DNA of 64,000 nt, from NCBI GenBank assembly GCA_026874595.1, contig CM049316.1, forward strand, positions 11,024,839 through 11,088,838, written 5' to 3'. How positions within the stretch are numbered: position 1 is the stretch's first letter; each line of letters begins with the position of its first letter. Of the stretch, positions 23,338 through 36,762 are shown in pieces. The position numbers and the translations under genes were made by a program. Source of the DNA: Sipunculus nudus (taxonomy: Eukaryota; Annelida; Sipuncula; Golfingiida; Sipunculidae). Below the pieces are notes generated by a model. That model did not search any database and was not told the DNA's origin. It saw nothing but the letters and a program-made list of their open reading frames with translations.

Positions 23338-24419
23338 TTTGTTACACTTCACCCACGCACCTCGATCATACGGGGAATGTACACAATGCAAATATTTAAC
23401 TGTCCTTACATTTCAAAGTAACATACTTCTGTCAAAGTCACTTGATGTACTTTCTTTTTCATAGGTAATAAGAAGAAGTTGTGTCGTTATTGAAAATAAA
23501 AAATCAACCACCTTTAACCTGATAGTGCAAATGAGGATGTATACGTGAACTATTCAACCTTTGATTGAGTCAAATTTTATGACTTTGGGCTTGTCTGTAA
23601 CTAGTCGTGAAAACAAGACTCAGTAGGCCTTTTTTATTTGGGGCTGGTATAAGCCCAACTTGTCAGTCACGTACGCTGCTCGTACAGACTCTTTATTGTC
23701 ATGGGGCCAAAATGGCGTCATTCCGAACGTTGTCCTAGCAACAGGAAGAACATACGTTATGCTGCAATGTGTCATATGCCGATTTTGCTCTGAAAGTTTT
23801 TCTATTAAAAAATTAGATAACATATTTCTCACATTTACATATTTATACATTTAATGTAAAATGTTGTTATATTATAATATAATAGGATATGATATGATGT
23901 GAATACGTCTGCAAGCCCTTCTTATTTTACCATGGGCATGTTGTGAATTTGACAATCAAGAGGAATACCAACATTGGCCCCCTCCCCTCCGTGGTGAGCC
24001 CCCTGTTATAAGGACATCTGCTAAAAACCTCACCCTTTCCCAAAGTATCCAAAAAAAAGATGGAGTCGAAGTGCTGTAAGCATCAAGTATATTTACGATA
24101 TGTCTAAACATGTTATAAAAATGATATGTCTCATATTTGATATATTTTTATATATCTGATAAAAACCTTGTCCTACATAAGTTCGGATAAAGAACGCTCC
24201 ACTGTATGAAGAAGCTAGGAAATGATAGTAAATAAAACACCAAGTAAATACCCTACGCGATTTTAAATCGCATGCAGCATGCCGCGTTCTGCCGCAGAAA
24301 TTCGTATCGCACATCATGTATTGAGACCTCCACTCCTAAAACAGAGGAAAGTTGTGAAATTGGCGTACCTTGTTCTGATTCGATATGAAAAGGTCAGTTC
24401 AAGTGCAAAAGCGAGTGTA

Positions 24420-24890
24420 GTTGAAGATAATACTTGCTAATCTAGTCCACAACACCCGAGTCCCAGTGCAAGTCCGAGTCCAGGCCACACTCGAGTCCAA
24501 GCCCAAGTCCTCAAGGTTCGAGTCCAAGTCAACTTTCTTCGAATCCGAGTTACTTGAAAACCGAGTCCAAGTCAGAGTCCATGTCCAATACGAAATTCTT
24601 TTTAAAAGAAATTTTAAATGAAATTAGAGGTTATCATGTAGTTTCAAGTTATTTTACACGTTTTTACGCGAATTTTATATAACCTTTAATTCTCTATGCC
24701 GAACTAAAATTGGGTATTTTTGTAGGCCTGATAAATTCTAATGGCATTTCGCTCATGTAGGCCTGTATAATATTATAACTCCTTATAATACCTGGCAGTT
24801 TTCTACCGGACTCGGGATGGACCTTCTCGAGTCTTAACTCCGAGTCTGAGTACAAGCCCGAGTCAAAGACCAACGAGTCCAAGTGCGAAT
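24420..24890. repeat. GAGTCC/AAGTCC short-unit arrays
   Basis: Two arrays of an imperfect 6-bp-based motif (cgagtccaagt and variants), at about 24455-24585 and 24820-24890, same orientation, with about 230 bp of ordinary AT-rich sequence between them. Confidence 0.75.
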
Positions 24891-25559
24891 ATAAGATCTT
24901 AAAACCTGAACGTTTGTCCGCCATATTTTATTGGGATTTGATGCTTTTACTCTTAAACATCAAAATTACACGATGCCCTGGTCTAATAAGTATTGCAAAG
25001 CATACTGTGACCTCTATTTTCAAATCGTGTTGCACGTCATGTCAGTGGCTTCAGTAAAAAACATATTCCTCTCAAGGAATGCTAATGTTATTAGGGTCGC
25101 TCAGCGGTTCGACCCATTTTGTGAGACTCCTCGTTAAATATACTCCATGAACATTACCAATGACACATGTAAACAGAATAAGTACCAGTTTAATGTAACT
25201 TTATCCTAAGAAATGTTCTTTCGTTTCTTCAGCCCACCCGCGTCTATTTTTATTTTAATGTTTGTCTCTGTTTGTGCATGTTAATTTATTCTACTGATAA
25301 TTCGTGCACAAGCCCTACTTCATGTAAAAAATGTCATTTTTTAGACGATTCGGATCAAGTGATGTACATTGGTTATCCTTTCTATGCATGTGCGTCTGTG
25401 TCCTTAGGAGGAACTGCAATTACATTGAATACTGGTATTAAAAGGCCGATAACTTCGGTCAAGGTAAAGTGTGTTAAATCTGAAAGGTTATCTGGGTTCG
25501 GCCCTGGTTGGAATTTATACTTTTTGAGTACAGTCCAATTAAGTTTATAATGGGTCTCA

Positions 25560-25750
25560 TACGTAGATGTGCAGGTAGCACATGTATCAAGTCCGTTCAG
25601 ATGACCGGCTTCTTCGGCTGTAAAACACGGGACACGTGAGGTCGTGAGTTCTAATTTCAGCGGAGGAGCGGTGAGATTTTTCACGGTCGGACCAAACCAA
25701 AGGTGAGCGCTCTGCAGGCCTGATCGAAAAACTCTTTGTCCCACAGCCGT
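25560..25750 (+). mobile_element. Possible tRNA-SINE fragment
   Basis: The segment gaggtcgtgagttctaattt around 25640-25658 resembles a tRNA box B (GTTCGAATC) with its 5' context. The upstream cggcttcttcggctgtaaaa could be the decayed head. No tail or target duplication was recognised. Confidence 0.3.
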
Positions 25751-26565
25751 GTGTCACTCACAAACGATCGGTTGCGCCTTTGGGGAGTTCCTAGGTGTTA
25801 CGACCCAACATTAGGGTTGACACAACCAGGTTTCACAGGTGCTGTAGACACCTTGCTTGGGTGATGCCAGGACAGAAAATAGTTTACCTTCCTGTCACGT
25901 AGGCCCAAACCAAATTGGAACTCAAAACCTGCAGATGTACATACTTTGATTAAGAACTAGGTAAGAAAGCATAAACATGGAGGCGGTTACCTAAAATCAA
26001 TTAAAATTATGTTTCTGGTATGTCAATATACTTGAAAGTAGCCCTACATACGAGAACTCTAAGTGGATTGAAATTCACGGAAATATAAATAAAGAGATAA
26101 CAAAAGTATTGAGACCAGAAACCTCCGCCAGCACTCTGGATAGGAACCGATTTTCATCGGGAATATTACTATGATTCCGATCAAACTTAAGTACACGTGG
26201 TAGAGCAATGTGTGTCCCTAACTCGATTGATGCATCACGAAGCCGGCTCTTATTAAGTCTCACCTGTGCATGCAAGCCGGGGGGGGGGGGGGGGTTCTTG
26301 GAACTCTGACGGCAAAAACATATTGTCCCCTCTCGGAATGGTAAAGAATCTTAGAAAATTACATTCTCATGACAGATGTAGAATAATAAAAAGACATATC
26401 CATTATAAACTTTCCTTGGATTTCTGAATTAATGATCATTTTCCCTCAGACAAGGTCAGTCCTGGTGAGCAGACTCAAGTCTGTAAATTATGATATTAGT
26501 GTGGTTAAGGAGTGAGCATCTAAAAACTGGCCATTAAATTTATACACACACAAACACACCCACAC

Positions 26566-26567
<2 letters not shown>

Positions 26568-26614
<47 letters not shown>
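26568..26614. repeat. (TA)n microsatellite
   Basis: About 47 bp of TA preceded by a CA-rich stretch. Confidence 0.95.
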
Positions 26615-26619
<5 letters not shown>

Positions 26620-28028
26620 AAAAAATGGCAATTGGGATCAATTGATTTTAGCACATATCAAAGATCAAGTTACAGCCCACGCTGACATAGACACAACAGG
26701 CTATGCAAACAACCGCGGTTTTTATATGACAAGATATGATAAGATACGTAGCGGGTTTACCCTGACTCTATATGACCTATTTCCAGTAGGTAATCAGTAA
26801 AGGTCACATAAACGTATTTTTAAGAGCTCCCTTTTATCATGTGAAGGGTGCACTGCACTGAGAACAGAAACAGAGTCCGGTTATCAATGGTCGGTGCACG
26901 TTTAACGTCATGCACAGTAATTAGCAATGATTCTACCCTAGTTATACATGTTTACATGCTGCTTTTAATTTTTCATGGAAAATTGTTGTTGTCAGTTACT
27001 AAAACTCTTTGAGTGGCAAAATAATCTTGAAATGTTAAAATTTCTTGTCAAACGGAAGGGACATAAAGGAAATAGGCTTATTCACAATTTTCTTTATCAT
27101 TGTCACGACATAGGCCTAACCAATGCCGTTACTTAAGTTTCAATTCAGATGGATTCGGATCGCTGGAAGCGCAAGCGTTATGTATATTCAGATATTTTCT
27201 AAACACCTGTTATAAAAATGCTACGTCTCATATCTGATATATATCCGATAATAAATGACAACTGATGACGCGCACAAGAAGCTGTAGTTTGTTTTTCCGC
27301 ACACAGGGGCAGCACTGAGGACAGAGGCAGTGTCATGGCAGACACCCACTCGTTCGGCGAGAGTTAAAATTGTAATTCAATGGCAAATAATCTGAATAAA
27401 GTTATCTAAAACATCAGCTGGTTGAGTGAAAGTTTTGTTTGTCATTTCGTGTGAAAATACAAGAGTTTATTAAAGATTATTCCATTTTGGTTATTGAAAG
27501 CTCAACTTCGAAGTCCGTCAAGCATTACGCCTACAGGCTTACCACCAAAGCGAGGTTAATGACAACTATACTGTGATCGAAGTTTACGCACGAACATTAA
27601 TCCGAAAGCAGGTTTATCCGAACAAAAACGGTGTCCTCGATATGTTTGGATAAAGAACGCTCCACTGTTAGAGGAAACTATAAACTGATGGAAGGGATTA
27701 TCTCAAAATGTTACAATTATGTTTTCCCCCCGAATAGTGAGCAGGACAAAAGTTATCTGTTCTCAGCCTCTGAAACAGTGAACAGACATGTCTCCCCCCC
27801 CATCAATACAAGACCCTTGTTCACTAGTATCGCTATCGCAATTTCTTCTGCCGGACAGATAATTACATAGTTAGATTAAATTTAATACCCCAATTCAGCT
27901 CAGTATTTAAGAAAAAAATTCGATGTTTATTCAGAGTGGAATGAAGAGCGTAATGCCTATTAGAAAAATATCTATAACTGTAGGCCTATCGTGGGTTAGA
28001 AAAAGTTCCAAGACCTGGCCACATTACC

Positions 28029-29100
28029 GCGGCAGTCACTCTCATCGACCGTTTCATAAGGGGTTCAATAAAAAAATGGAAACATGCATAGCATTTAAAG
28101 GAATTTAAGTGTTTACCTTTTTAAGCCCCAGTATGGTGTTCATATTGTAGTGACTTTAAATGGTTCAAAATAGCTCAGGTGAGGTGTTTCAACATACCTT
28201 AATCAATGGAAAAGTTATCCCAGGCCATCTTAAAAATCAACAAGGCAGATTCACTTACAGATCTGAGAAAAGGTACTCTTACGAATATGATCTCGAATGG
28301 AAAATCTCTATTTGAAATTGTGAAACAATTTGGTTCCAGAAGTATCATGCCCACTATTTTTCAGGCGATTGTGATCACTGTAGCCCCCCCTCCCCGAATC
28401 CTTTGGATTGGGAATTAGGTCAAAATAAAAAATTAATATGAGTTACAAATCTGTTTCCTAAAACTACTACTTCATCCAGTGGTCAGTTTTTGAAAATCAT
28501 ATATCTAGCGCAAACACAGACAAAAGGGAGATAACTGAAAAATGGGGAAAATGAAATCGATGGTTTTGTACTCTTGGGGATCATCCACAATTAATCGACC
28601 CATTATTGATACAGAAATAAAATTTTCAACCTCTATAAGCCGCCCTTCCCAAGGGGTGGGGGTTGTTATGTCGTCACGAATTCCATTAACGTGTTACAGT
28701 TTGTGTTTTTAGCTTTAATGGTGTAGGAAGGTGTCTAGACCCAGTTGTGGCTCTGTTGTAAACACATTGTTAACAAAAGAGTCACGACTGGGCCATGCTA
28801 AAACACATGGTCGCGCGAGTGCCGAGACCAGGAGTATGGCATTCTATTAAAAGTCGGTTCCGTTGGTTTACGACACATTCAAACTCCACAGGGTTATGAA
28901 CATTTTTTGAGGTCACTAAGATGTGTCACTCTTCCCTTTCAGACAGAACAAAGCTCTGAAGTGCAAAAGACTTGATATACCCTCAAAACAATCAGCGTCT
29001 CTAAAGATTTTTAATGAACTGATAGGTCCCGGGAGTCATGACACATTGCATATTTGAATACCCGATATTATTGTCGCTCAAAAGACTGGCTTTGCTGTAA
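28029..29100. repeat. Leading remnant of the large tandem array
   Basis: 28030-28735 aligns with 35935-36633 in copy 1 (for example gcggcagtcact...catcgaccgttt and cacaattaatcgacccat). 29010-29090 aligns with 50912-50990 in copy 2 (ttaatgaactgatagg..., cccgatatt.ttgtcgc). The left edge near 28029 is where similarity to copy 1 begins. No coding sequence was recognised. Confidence 0.75.
28740..28792. repeat. Imperfect hairpin
   Basis: Arms of 20 bp, cccagttgtggctctgttgt and acaaaagagtcacgactggg, pair at 17 of 20 positions with a 13-bp loop. It lies in the short stretch where the leading remnant departs from copy 1. Confidence 0.6.
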
Positions 29101-29694
29101 TTCTTTTTTTCCATATATATTTCATATTTAGCCCACAACGTGTGCCAAAGGTAAATAAATAAATAGTTGATATTTTTATAAAAAAATCTTGTGATTTTCG
29201 GCATTTGTAAAATATGATTTTAGCCTATAGTCTGTGTTTAATTACGTCACAAAAACAAAATAAACAAGATTATTAAATAAATCGACAAGTTTGACGTCAG
29301 GGATGATGTAAGAGTCCTCTTATCGTATAATCGAACACCTGAACTCACATTGGAAATTCAAAAATACGATAGGCATGCCTGCCACCTGGGACCCGTCAGG
29401 TTTTGGCCACTTCTTTTTATTATTAAGGTTTTCGATGTCTCTGTCAGAGCGAGATGCCTTTCGATACACTGTTTTGATAAACTGAAATTTTTCCAACCCT
29501 CAGGTAAAAAAAAAACAACCGGGAAATGTAACAGAGCATGAACCCTAATTATATATCTTATGTTTATGTTTACCAGATTAGGTATAATTCACCATGAAAT
29601 ATGTTCCCATTATTTACATGTTTTGTTGTAAAATAAAGGCAGCGGAATATATCTGAAAGGCGTCCACAGTGCGTAAGAATACGTATTATTGCAC

Positions 29695-29720
29695 GGGGTG
29701 GGGGGGGGGGGGGGGGGGGG
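29695..29720. repeat. Poly-G tract, array copy 1
   Basis: ggggtg followed by twenty G. Paralogous G-rich sites: 41880-41889 (copy 2), 52805-52860 (copy 3) and 61855-61869 (copy 4). Confidence 0.9.
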
Positions 29721-30176
29721 CACCCACCGATCCTCCCACACACAACCTTTAAGAAACACCACGTCAGCAGGTTCTGTTCGACACATTGTCGTTTGAGTCT
29801 AGATGCGTTTGTGTGTGGTGCTTACAAGCAAATGTAGATTTTTGTTTATTTCTTCTGAATGTAAGAATTCGTAGAAAAAGCTAGCCATAGTCTATTAGTT
29901 GCTGTCCCCAGGGACCACCCGTCTTCGCCCTTCCTGCGCTATTTCATGATGTCATCCTCCGTTTTGTCATCTTGTCAGCCGATGTCAGTCGATCCCGTTG
30001 ACAAATGCCAGGAAACTGGACTTGCTACTTATTATAGCAAAATGTAGACGTAAATGTCATTATTTCGGGAGCCAGATGGCGAAGTGGAAAACCGAGAGAC
30101 CACAACAAAAGCGGGATTGAGAGGCAGGTTTCCCGACAGACTCTCGATGCATAGCCGCTCAGCTTTTAAATTACTA

Positions 30177-30455
30177 TTAATAGATTGAGTCTTTATGATA
30201 TAAGATTACATGATGGGGACAGGTGCAAGGGAACACCGCAATATTGAAGGATTGGTGAGGCATTGACATTATAGGTAAACAGAATGCACCTGATATTGCA
30301 GAGTAAAGATGACATTTAAACGGAGCATAGTAAAGGAGAACACTGAATGTGTATAATACACCTGTTTCAAATTGATGACCGTTTGAGACCTCACCTTTTC
30401 CCAGTGACAAACGATAAAATCTCCGGAAATTAACTAAATTGCCAGTTGACGTCAT
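30177..30455 (-). other. Small ORF, copy 1
   Basis: 92 codons, MTSTGNLVNFRRFYRLSLGK..., ending HKDSIY. The ATG overlaps the TGACGTCA palindrome. It aligns with the ORFs of copies 2 and 3 and has one 27-bp in-frame deletion relative to them. Hydrophobic middle, no known domain. Coding status is doubtful. Confidence 0.2.
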
Positions 30456-30525
30456 ATCAAACTTATATATGAATAATTAACCCATCGCTGCGTCAATGTT
30501 TCATGAAACAATTGGCATGACGTCA
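30447..30525. promoter_or_regulatory. Paired CRE-like palindromes, copy 1
   Basis: TGACGTCA at 30447-30454 and 30518-30525, the full palindromic cAMP-response-element consensus, 71 bp apart. The same pair recurs in each array copy. Function not shown. Confidence 0.35.
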
Positions 30526-33500
30526 ATCATAGTAAGTTATAACAATTTACGACCATTTAGTCATGGAATCAGAAAAGCTCATTTCATTACTACAGCCCAT
30601 TTTCTCTCGTCTTATTTAAAGAAAAATATTTGGATAATGCGTCAATGGAATTATCATTGACGAAGCGGGTACGAGGTTGAAAATGGACAGTAATGTGTGA
30701 AGACATGCATAATAGAGGGGGTAAAAGCCCGCGATTCGGGGCTAAGTGTATAACGCTATATGCTAACAGTTTAGTGATACGTGGCTATCCTCAAAGATAA
30801 AAGAGTGAGGATAATATTAAAAATAAATAAAAACTAAATGCCATGTGTTTTGCGAGAACTCATTTTTAATCATTAAGATCGTCTGAACGATTATTGTATG
30901 ACTCTATTAATAGTTTGAGGTATTTTGTGAGATTCTGCCAGAGGAGGTTTCTCGATTTCTTTATGGGTTAGAACGTGGAGAAAGATATGGTACGGAAACA
31001 AAATCTAAGAGTCATGTTTCCGTAATTGATATATCTTCATTTTATTGCTCAGTATTTCCTTCTGCTCTCTTTGCTGATACCACAAAAAATAACTTAATTA
31101 ACGTAACAGGACGCTGGATTATAATTGTGATATGGATCAAAATATATATGTTGAACTACGAAGGGAGTTCGGATATGACCCGACGAATTCAGACAGATGG
31201 CATTACATTAATTATTTAGAGGTAGGTAGCTGGATGATTAGATAGAAGTAGGATATAATTGTTTGGGATCTGACAGATATAACAAAAAACATGAGCATGT
31301 GGAAAGCCGTCAGGACATAGTAAGTCAATCACTTTAGAGACATATTCAGGAAAATATATAACATGACCAGAGATAGTAAACAAGAGTAAAATTTAAATTG
31401 TAAATCTCAAACATGGCATCAATGATCTTCTCAAAGGGATGTAATTTTTGCCGACAGCCTCGTTTCCAAAGTGTCATCGGAATAATGTTTCGGGGCCAGT
31501 ACATGAATATAATACTAAGGCAGATGTGAGGTCATGCAGGTGTGATCGGTATCATGAACATGTGATTTTTTCATTTAGAACATGTCTGTAAACAACGACC
31601 GTTAGGTTAACCTTCATGATAAACGATCTGTCCACAGCCCCTGGACGGCCACCATTGAATGATAAACGTTCAGCGGGTCTCTCATGTGGCTTTACACATG
31701 CTTTTCTTCGGTTTAATCTGCAGAATAAAGATTACATTTCCATCAGATTAGCTTTAATACATGACAAGCTTTCAGCGTTGAGTCTCAACTAACAGGTTTA
31801 CGTTCATAATTCTCAACTTCCATTCCCTCGGAAATGTACTGGATGATTAAAAGTTTTTTTTCCGCGTAAATAAGCGAATGACATCAACTGACCGTCTGAT
31901 GTTTACATGAAACAACATTTTTCATATAAAACTTTCATGATCATGTTCTTCAAACTTTTGGCTCTCCCTATTCTATACCATGGGTGACTGACATCTATAT
32001 TATATTTGTTGGTAACATTTAGTCGTTGTCATGCAAGTGATGTAAGTTTAGCCAAGGCTCGAAAATGCCCAATACAAGATTTTATGTATCGGGAATGATG
32101 TTAAAGGTATTCTAACGGAAGCCGTTTTCTGTAAATCAATGGGAATTTGACTTTATTTGGTATATATGGCCATGGGTAATCTCATCGCCATTTATCCGAA
32201 ACTACGCCAGTGTATCAAGCGGGTGAACTCATAGACATTGTTTGACAGACACATTGCATGTTTTCCTGGAAGCTGATATCAAACTTTTTCTGATTGGTAA
32301 AGGAGCATCCTCATCCTTTTCCCTTTTAAAAAGATTTGATAATTAAATAACGGATATCGCAATGCATAGTTAAAAATGCGCTTTGTTTAAAAAAAAAGGG
32401 TTAAGTTAAACGTCCGTTTTATAGGGGATATAAATATATATTAAGAGTTAGCATATTAATTTGGTTAGTCAGGGAAACATCCGCTTCCTGCTAGTGGAAA
32501 TTTTAGAAGATATAAAGGATATCACTACTGTCAGGAAATTAATAAAAGCCATGCCTTGGTTGATACTCTTACGACTTGTAAAGAATTGTATGTTTTTTAA
32601 CAAGGCAATTTATATTTCATATAAGGGGGTAACACTTAGCTGTCTTTCACATGATTTTAAACAAGAATTTCCTCCTAAATAACTCCTAGAACACTTATTT
32701 GAAAGGGCGGTGGATGAACCAAGCAGTGTGTATGGAGGATTAATATGCATTTTAACCGTATGAGGTCCTCTGATATATAGTTAATAAGAGCTTTCATTCT
32801 TTTGCAAATCATTACAGACACACACGCAGCCACTGATACATCAAGCTTCAATTTAAGATTACCTTTCTTTATTCGGGTCTTTTCTTCCAATCGATACTTG
32901 CGTCTGTAAGGATGGCATTATGGTGCTTTTTTGTAGGAATTTATACAATGATATCCGCATGGCTCAGCATTTTTCAAAAACGTTATAAAAACACTTAAAT
33001 ACTGTTGAAAAAGTAGCGAAAGCTTTTTATCGTAATCAAATATTTAAAACAGTGACTTTCACTGTTTTGCCTTTTCCAGCCAATAAAGAGAGTCCTTCCG
33101 ACTCTTTTTGTTGCTTTTGAGGTATCCTGACGAACAGGGAATGGATTACTTTATTAATAAACATTATATAATACTTATTTTAAAATATTCATTCAAAATG
33201 TAAAATAATACATCAAAACCTGAAAAAACTGAGTCTTTATTATGGTAAGACAATATAAATTCTACTGTTTCTTTCAATTTTCCTTCGACCTTGTATAAAG
33301 GCACAGTGTTTGTAAAAATGATTAATTATATACAGTTTAAACACGATTTATTTTCTGATAAATCCGAGTAGCTTCTTATGAGATTAAACCTGTTAGAACA
33401 GGTAAAATATACAAATTGTCAATGAGATGCATTAGTATGATATACCGGACCAACAACTACATGACCTCTTTAAAAATGATAAAATAGGAATTTACACACT

Positions 33501-34440
33501 TTCAATTGACAACTGATGGTTTTCTCTTCCGAATTGTTGGTAATATTAAGCTCTTCTATCGCAGGATTGTGTTTCAGGGGAGCCTTTACTAGCGTCATCG
33601 GCGGTACATAATTATCATTTTAGTCCTTGATAATATGAGCATTTTTTGCTGATCTGCATCTTAGCAAACAAGATGGTCGTTTGTATGGTCCCTTGAATGA
33701 TTACTAAGAATCACTTGCTGAGCAACAACCAATTCTTGCTGGAATTCCTCGTCAAATTAGCGCATTAAATAAACACATGGTGTGTACAGGTGAATGTGTT
33801 TACTTCCTCTTAAATGACACCTTAAATTACTAGGCTATTCGACCGTGGGAGATTATTTTTATGGAGAAGTGAGTAGGCTGGAAAGCGTGTTCCAGTTATA
33901 CTGGAATTCAATAATTGAGAGAACTTCGTGTGGAAGAAATGAAGATGATCTCAATCGATGAAGTTGTTTTACAAAATGGTGAAAGCTAACCAAGCTCAAT
34001 ACTCCTGAATTTTTCGTTAACAAAATCACTTGGTAAAATGTTGGGGGCAGAAAAATAGCGTAACGATTCATATTTTGTAAGCAGGGAAGGCGCGATCGGC
34101 CTTCTGGTGAACGGTTTTAAGGGTCTCCCGGAATTCTGATTTTGATATGGCTGATGCAGATTAATGCAGTATTAAATCAAGCTACTGGTATATGAGATGT
34201 ACACTTTTCCTTTGATTTCTTTAAAGTTTTATGGCATAGACAGGTTTGCAGATTCAATTTTTTTAAAGGTTTTATTTTTTTTCATGGTTATATCGAATCA
34301 GGGCATGTCTAAAGTGTCCTACTGGTAACATTCGTAACATCATTAGTTCATATTTGTTTTATCATAGATAATCCTGAAAATAAATTAAAAATGGTACGTC
34401 AAGGATATTCTTACTGTTTATCGTCTTATTACATTTTGAA

Positions 34441-34840
34441 CAAGCAGATTCGTGGAATTAATGTCCTTTGCTTTGGGCTCTTGTTGTCTTTTATGCTTGA
34501 TAAGCAACCAAAATTATGACATGTGGAGAAAATCTTGAGGGCACAACTTAAAAAAAAACCTTAAACCAGATGCACCATGACATGTGGAGACATCTGCAGG
34601 AGAACATAAAGACTAAAACACACAGAGAAATTTGACCAAAATTTGACCGAAATTTGTTTTGAGCTGGGGAGAAATATTTTTCAGATAGACGCTCCATAAC
34701 CAATCCCAACCGAGGTATGCATGAGAGCTATCATTTATCCAAATTTGAATGAAATCGGAAAAATTCCTAAAATTAAGAAAACGAAAAAACCTGACAGACG
34801 GACAGACAGACAAACCTAAATCATCCGCAGAGTGGGGGAC
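34441..34840 (+). mobile_element. Pearl/HINE-like element, single-core form
   Basis: Begins caagcagattcgtggaatta, followed by gtcctttgctttggg, and ends tccgcagagtgggggac. The ends form subterminal inverted repeats related to GTCCCCCGCT. It holds one copy of the core (ccaatcccaaccgaggtatg ... tttgaatgaaatcgga) followed by a short (CAGA)n. Copy 2 near 46635 has the uninterrupted site (acattttgaa then taaacgattt). 400 bp, no ORF. Confidence 0.7.
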
Positions 34841-36762
34841 AATAAACGATTTACCTGGAGATCCCTCATATTTCTGCCATACATGAAATTTATTGCTTTT
34901 TGATTATTTCAGGTAGATTAGAGGTTTAATTTTCCCTAGATTTTTCCTTTCAATGAATGAGCCAGTCAACCAAGGTTAAATACAGAAACAGGAAAAAACG
35001 AGTTTGTTTTATTAATCACTACAAAATATGGTCGGTCTGTGTGCTAAAAGAAAAATATCAAAACATTCCCTGACCATAACCAAAAATATTTCCCTCGGTT
35101 TCTTTGTTTCAGAATCTTTCATCGGGGCATATTATGGGACAAATAAATGAATCCTTTTTGATAAGATATAGATTTATTCAGGTCGGTTTGATATCATCAG
35201 ACACGAAATTGATTCGCGGCTTGTCTGCATGCAAAGCCATAGTAACCTCATAACGAGTGATCTATGACATGTACGACATAGACCGAAAGTTGATGGTGCA
35301 ACATCATTATTGGTTATTGATATATTTTACTATTAAAGCCAGTGCCAGCATTTTCATAAATCATGAGGAATCTCTACACTTGTAAGGTTTCTAAATTTAA
35401 AATGTTATAATTTTTCTTTAAGGATATGTCCATAACCCGTTGGTAACACTAATCTGCTTACCGAAAACGAATGTACACATACAACAAGAATGCTATGGTA
35501 TTTGAGCCTGTTGGATTTCAAGTTTTACAGGGATAACCTAGAAGTCAAAACGTATCATAAATATGTTAAAATGAATCTCTTGAATCCTATCAAAAATTAC
35601 TGTCGTGACTCTAAGGAGCTTGGAGTGGGGATGTAGAAAATGGATCAAACGCTTAATGAATAGATCACGTCCCATCGCGAAAATAGAGTTCACAAAACTG
35701 CCGTCTTTTTGCTTGTAATAAGCGGAGTGTGTATGAAGTGACGCTTTATAGTGCCGAAAGTCCTCTCTGAGACAGGAATGCAAGTAAAATCAGCTGTTTG
35801 TAACGTATTCTCTATATGATGCGACATGTAAGATTACAGATTCAATTTTCAATGGGTTGATTTTTTCTTGCTTATATCGAATCAGGGACTTGTCTAAAGT
35901 ACCCTACTGGTATGCGAGACACGGCTACATGTTTGCGGCAGTCACTATCATCGACCGTTTTATGAGGGTTTAAAAAAGAACATAATGGAAACATCCATGG
36001 CATTAAAAATAATTAAAACCGCACTCCGATGTTCAATCTTTTATACCTCATTATGATGTTCATATTATAGTGAATTTAAATAGTTTAAAATAGCTCATAT
36101 GAGGTTTATAAACATATCCGAACAAAAACAAGTTATTCTAGGCCATCATAAAAATCAACATGGCAAATTCACCTACAAATCTGAGAATACGCACTCTTAT
36201 GAAACTATCTCAAATGGAAAAATCTGTATTTGAAATAGTGAGACAATATGATCCCAGCAGTATCTTGCCAACAATTTTACAGGCGATGGTGATCTCTGAA
36301 AGCCTCGCCCAATCCCTTGGATTAGGAATAAGTTCAAAGTAAAAATAAATATGTTACACATCTGTAACCTATACATACTTCTTTGTCCCGTGGTGATTTT
36401 TTGATCAGATCTAGCGCAAACGTGAACAAAAGGAAGGTAAATGAATATCGGGGAAAATGAAATAGATGGTTGTGAACTCTAGGGGATCATACACAATTAA
36501 TCGACCCATGATTAATACAGAAATAAAATCATCAGCCTCCTTAAGCCGCCCTTTCTTAGGGGTGGGGTTGTGATGTCGACACGAGTTCCCTTACCATGTT
36601 ACCGTACCTGTTTTTAGCTTTAATGGTTAAGGAAGGTAGGATAGCGAATTTTATAACGCGTTGGAGGGGGTAAGGTGGTGGGGCTGAGAGTAGGCACAGG
36701 CTAGGCGTGAGTGAGATGAAAGGAGTATAGAAAAATTATGGAAATGTAAGCTGTAATTGTTT

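Larger units (their letters stand above)
23400..28028. other. Non-coding interval with short repeats
   Basis: Contains GAGTCC arrays (24.42-24.89 kb), a weak tRNA-SINE-like segment near 25.6-25.75 kb, a G run at 26280-26294 and (TA)n at 26568-26614. A diverged pair of short repeats is at about 24095-24206 and 27205-27262 / 27640-27665 (ggataaagaacgctccactgt in both). No gene was recognised. Confidence 0.5.

Noticed and set aside
25272-25744. Overlapping 92-codon plus and 120-codon minus ORFs
   Set aside because: Both strands open over the same stretch; part resembles a tRNA-derived repeat and no domain or splice context is seen.
30076-30120. 14-codon ORF (MAKWKTERPQQKRD) present in all array copies
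   Set aside because: Too short to support, and the region is among the best conserved at DNA level in any frame.
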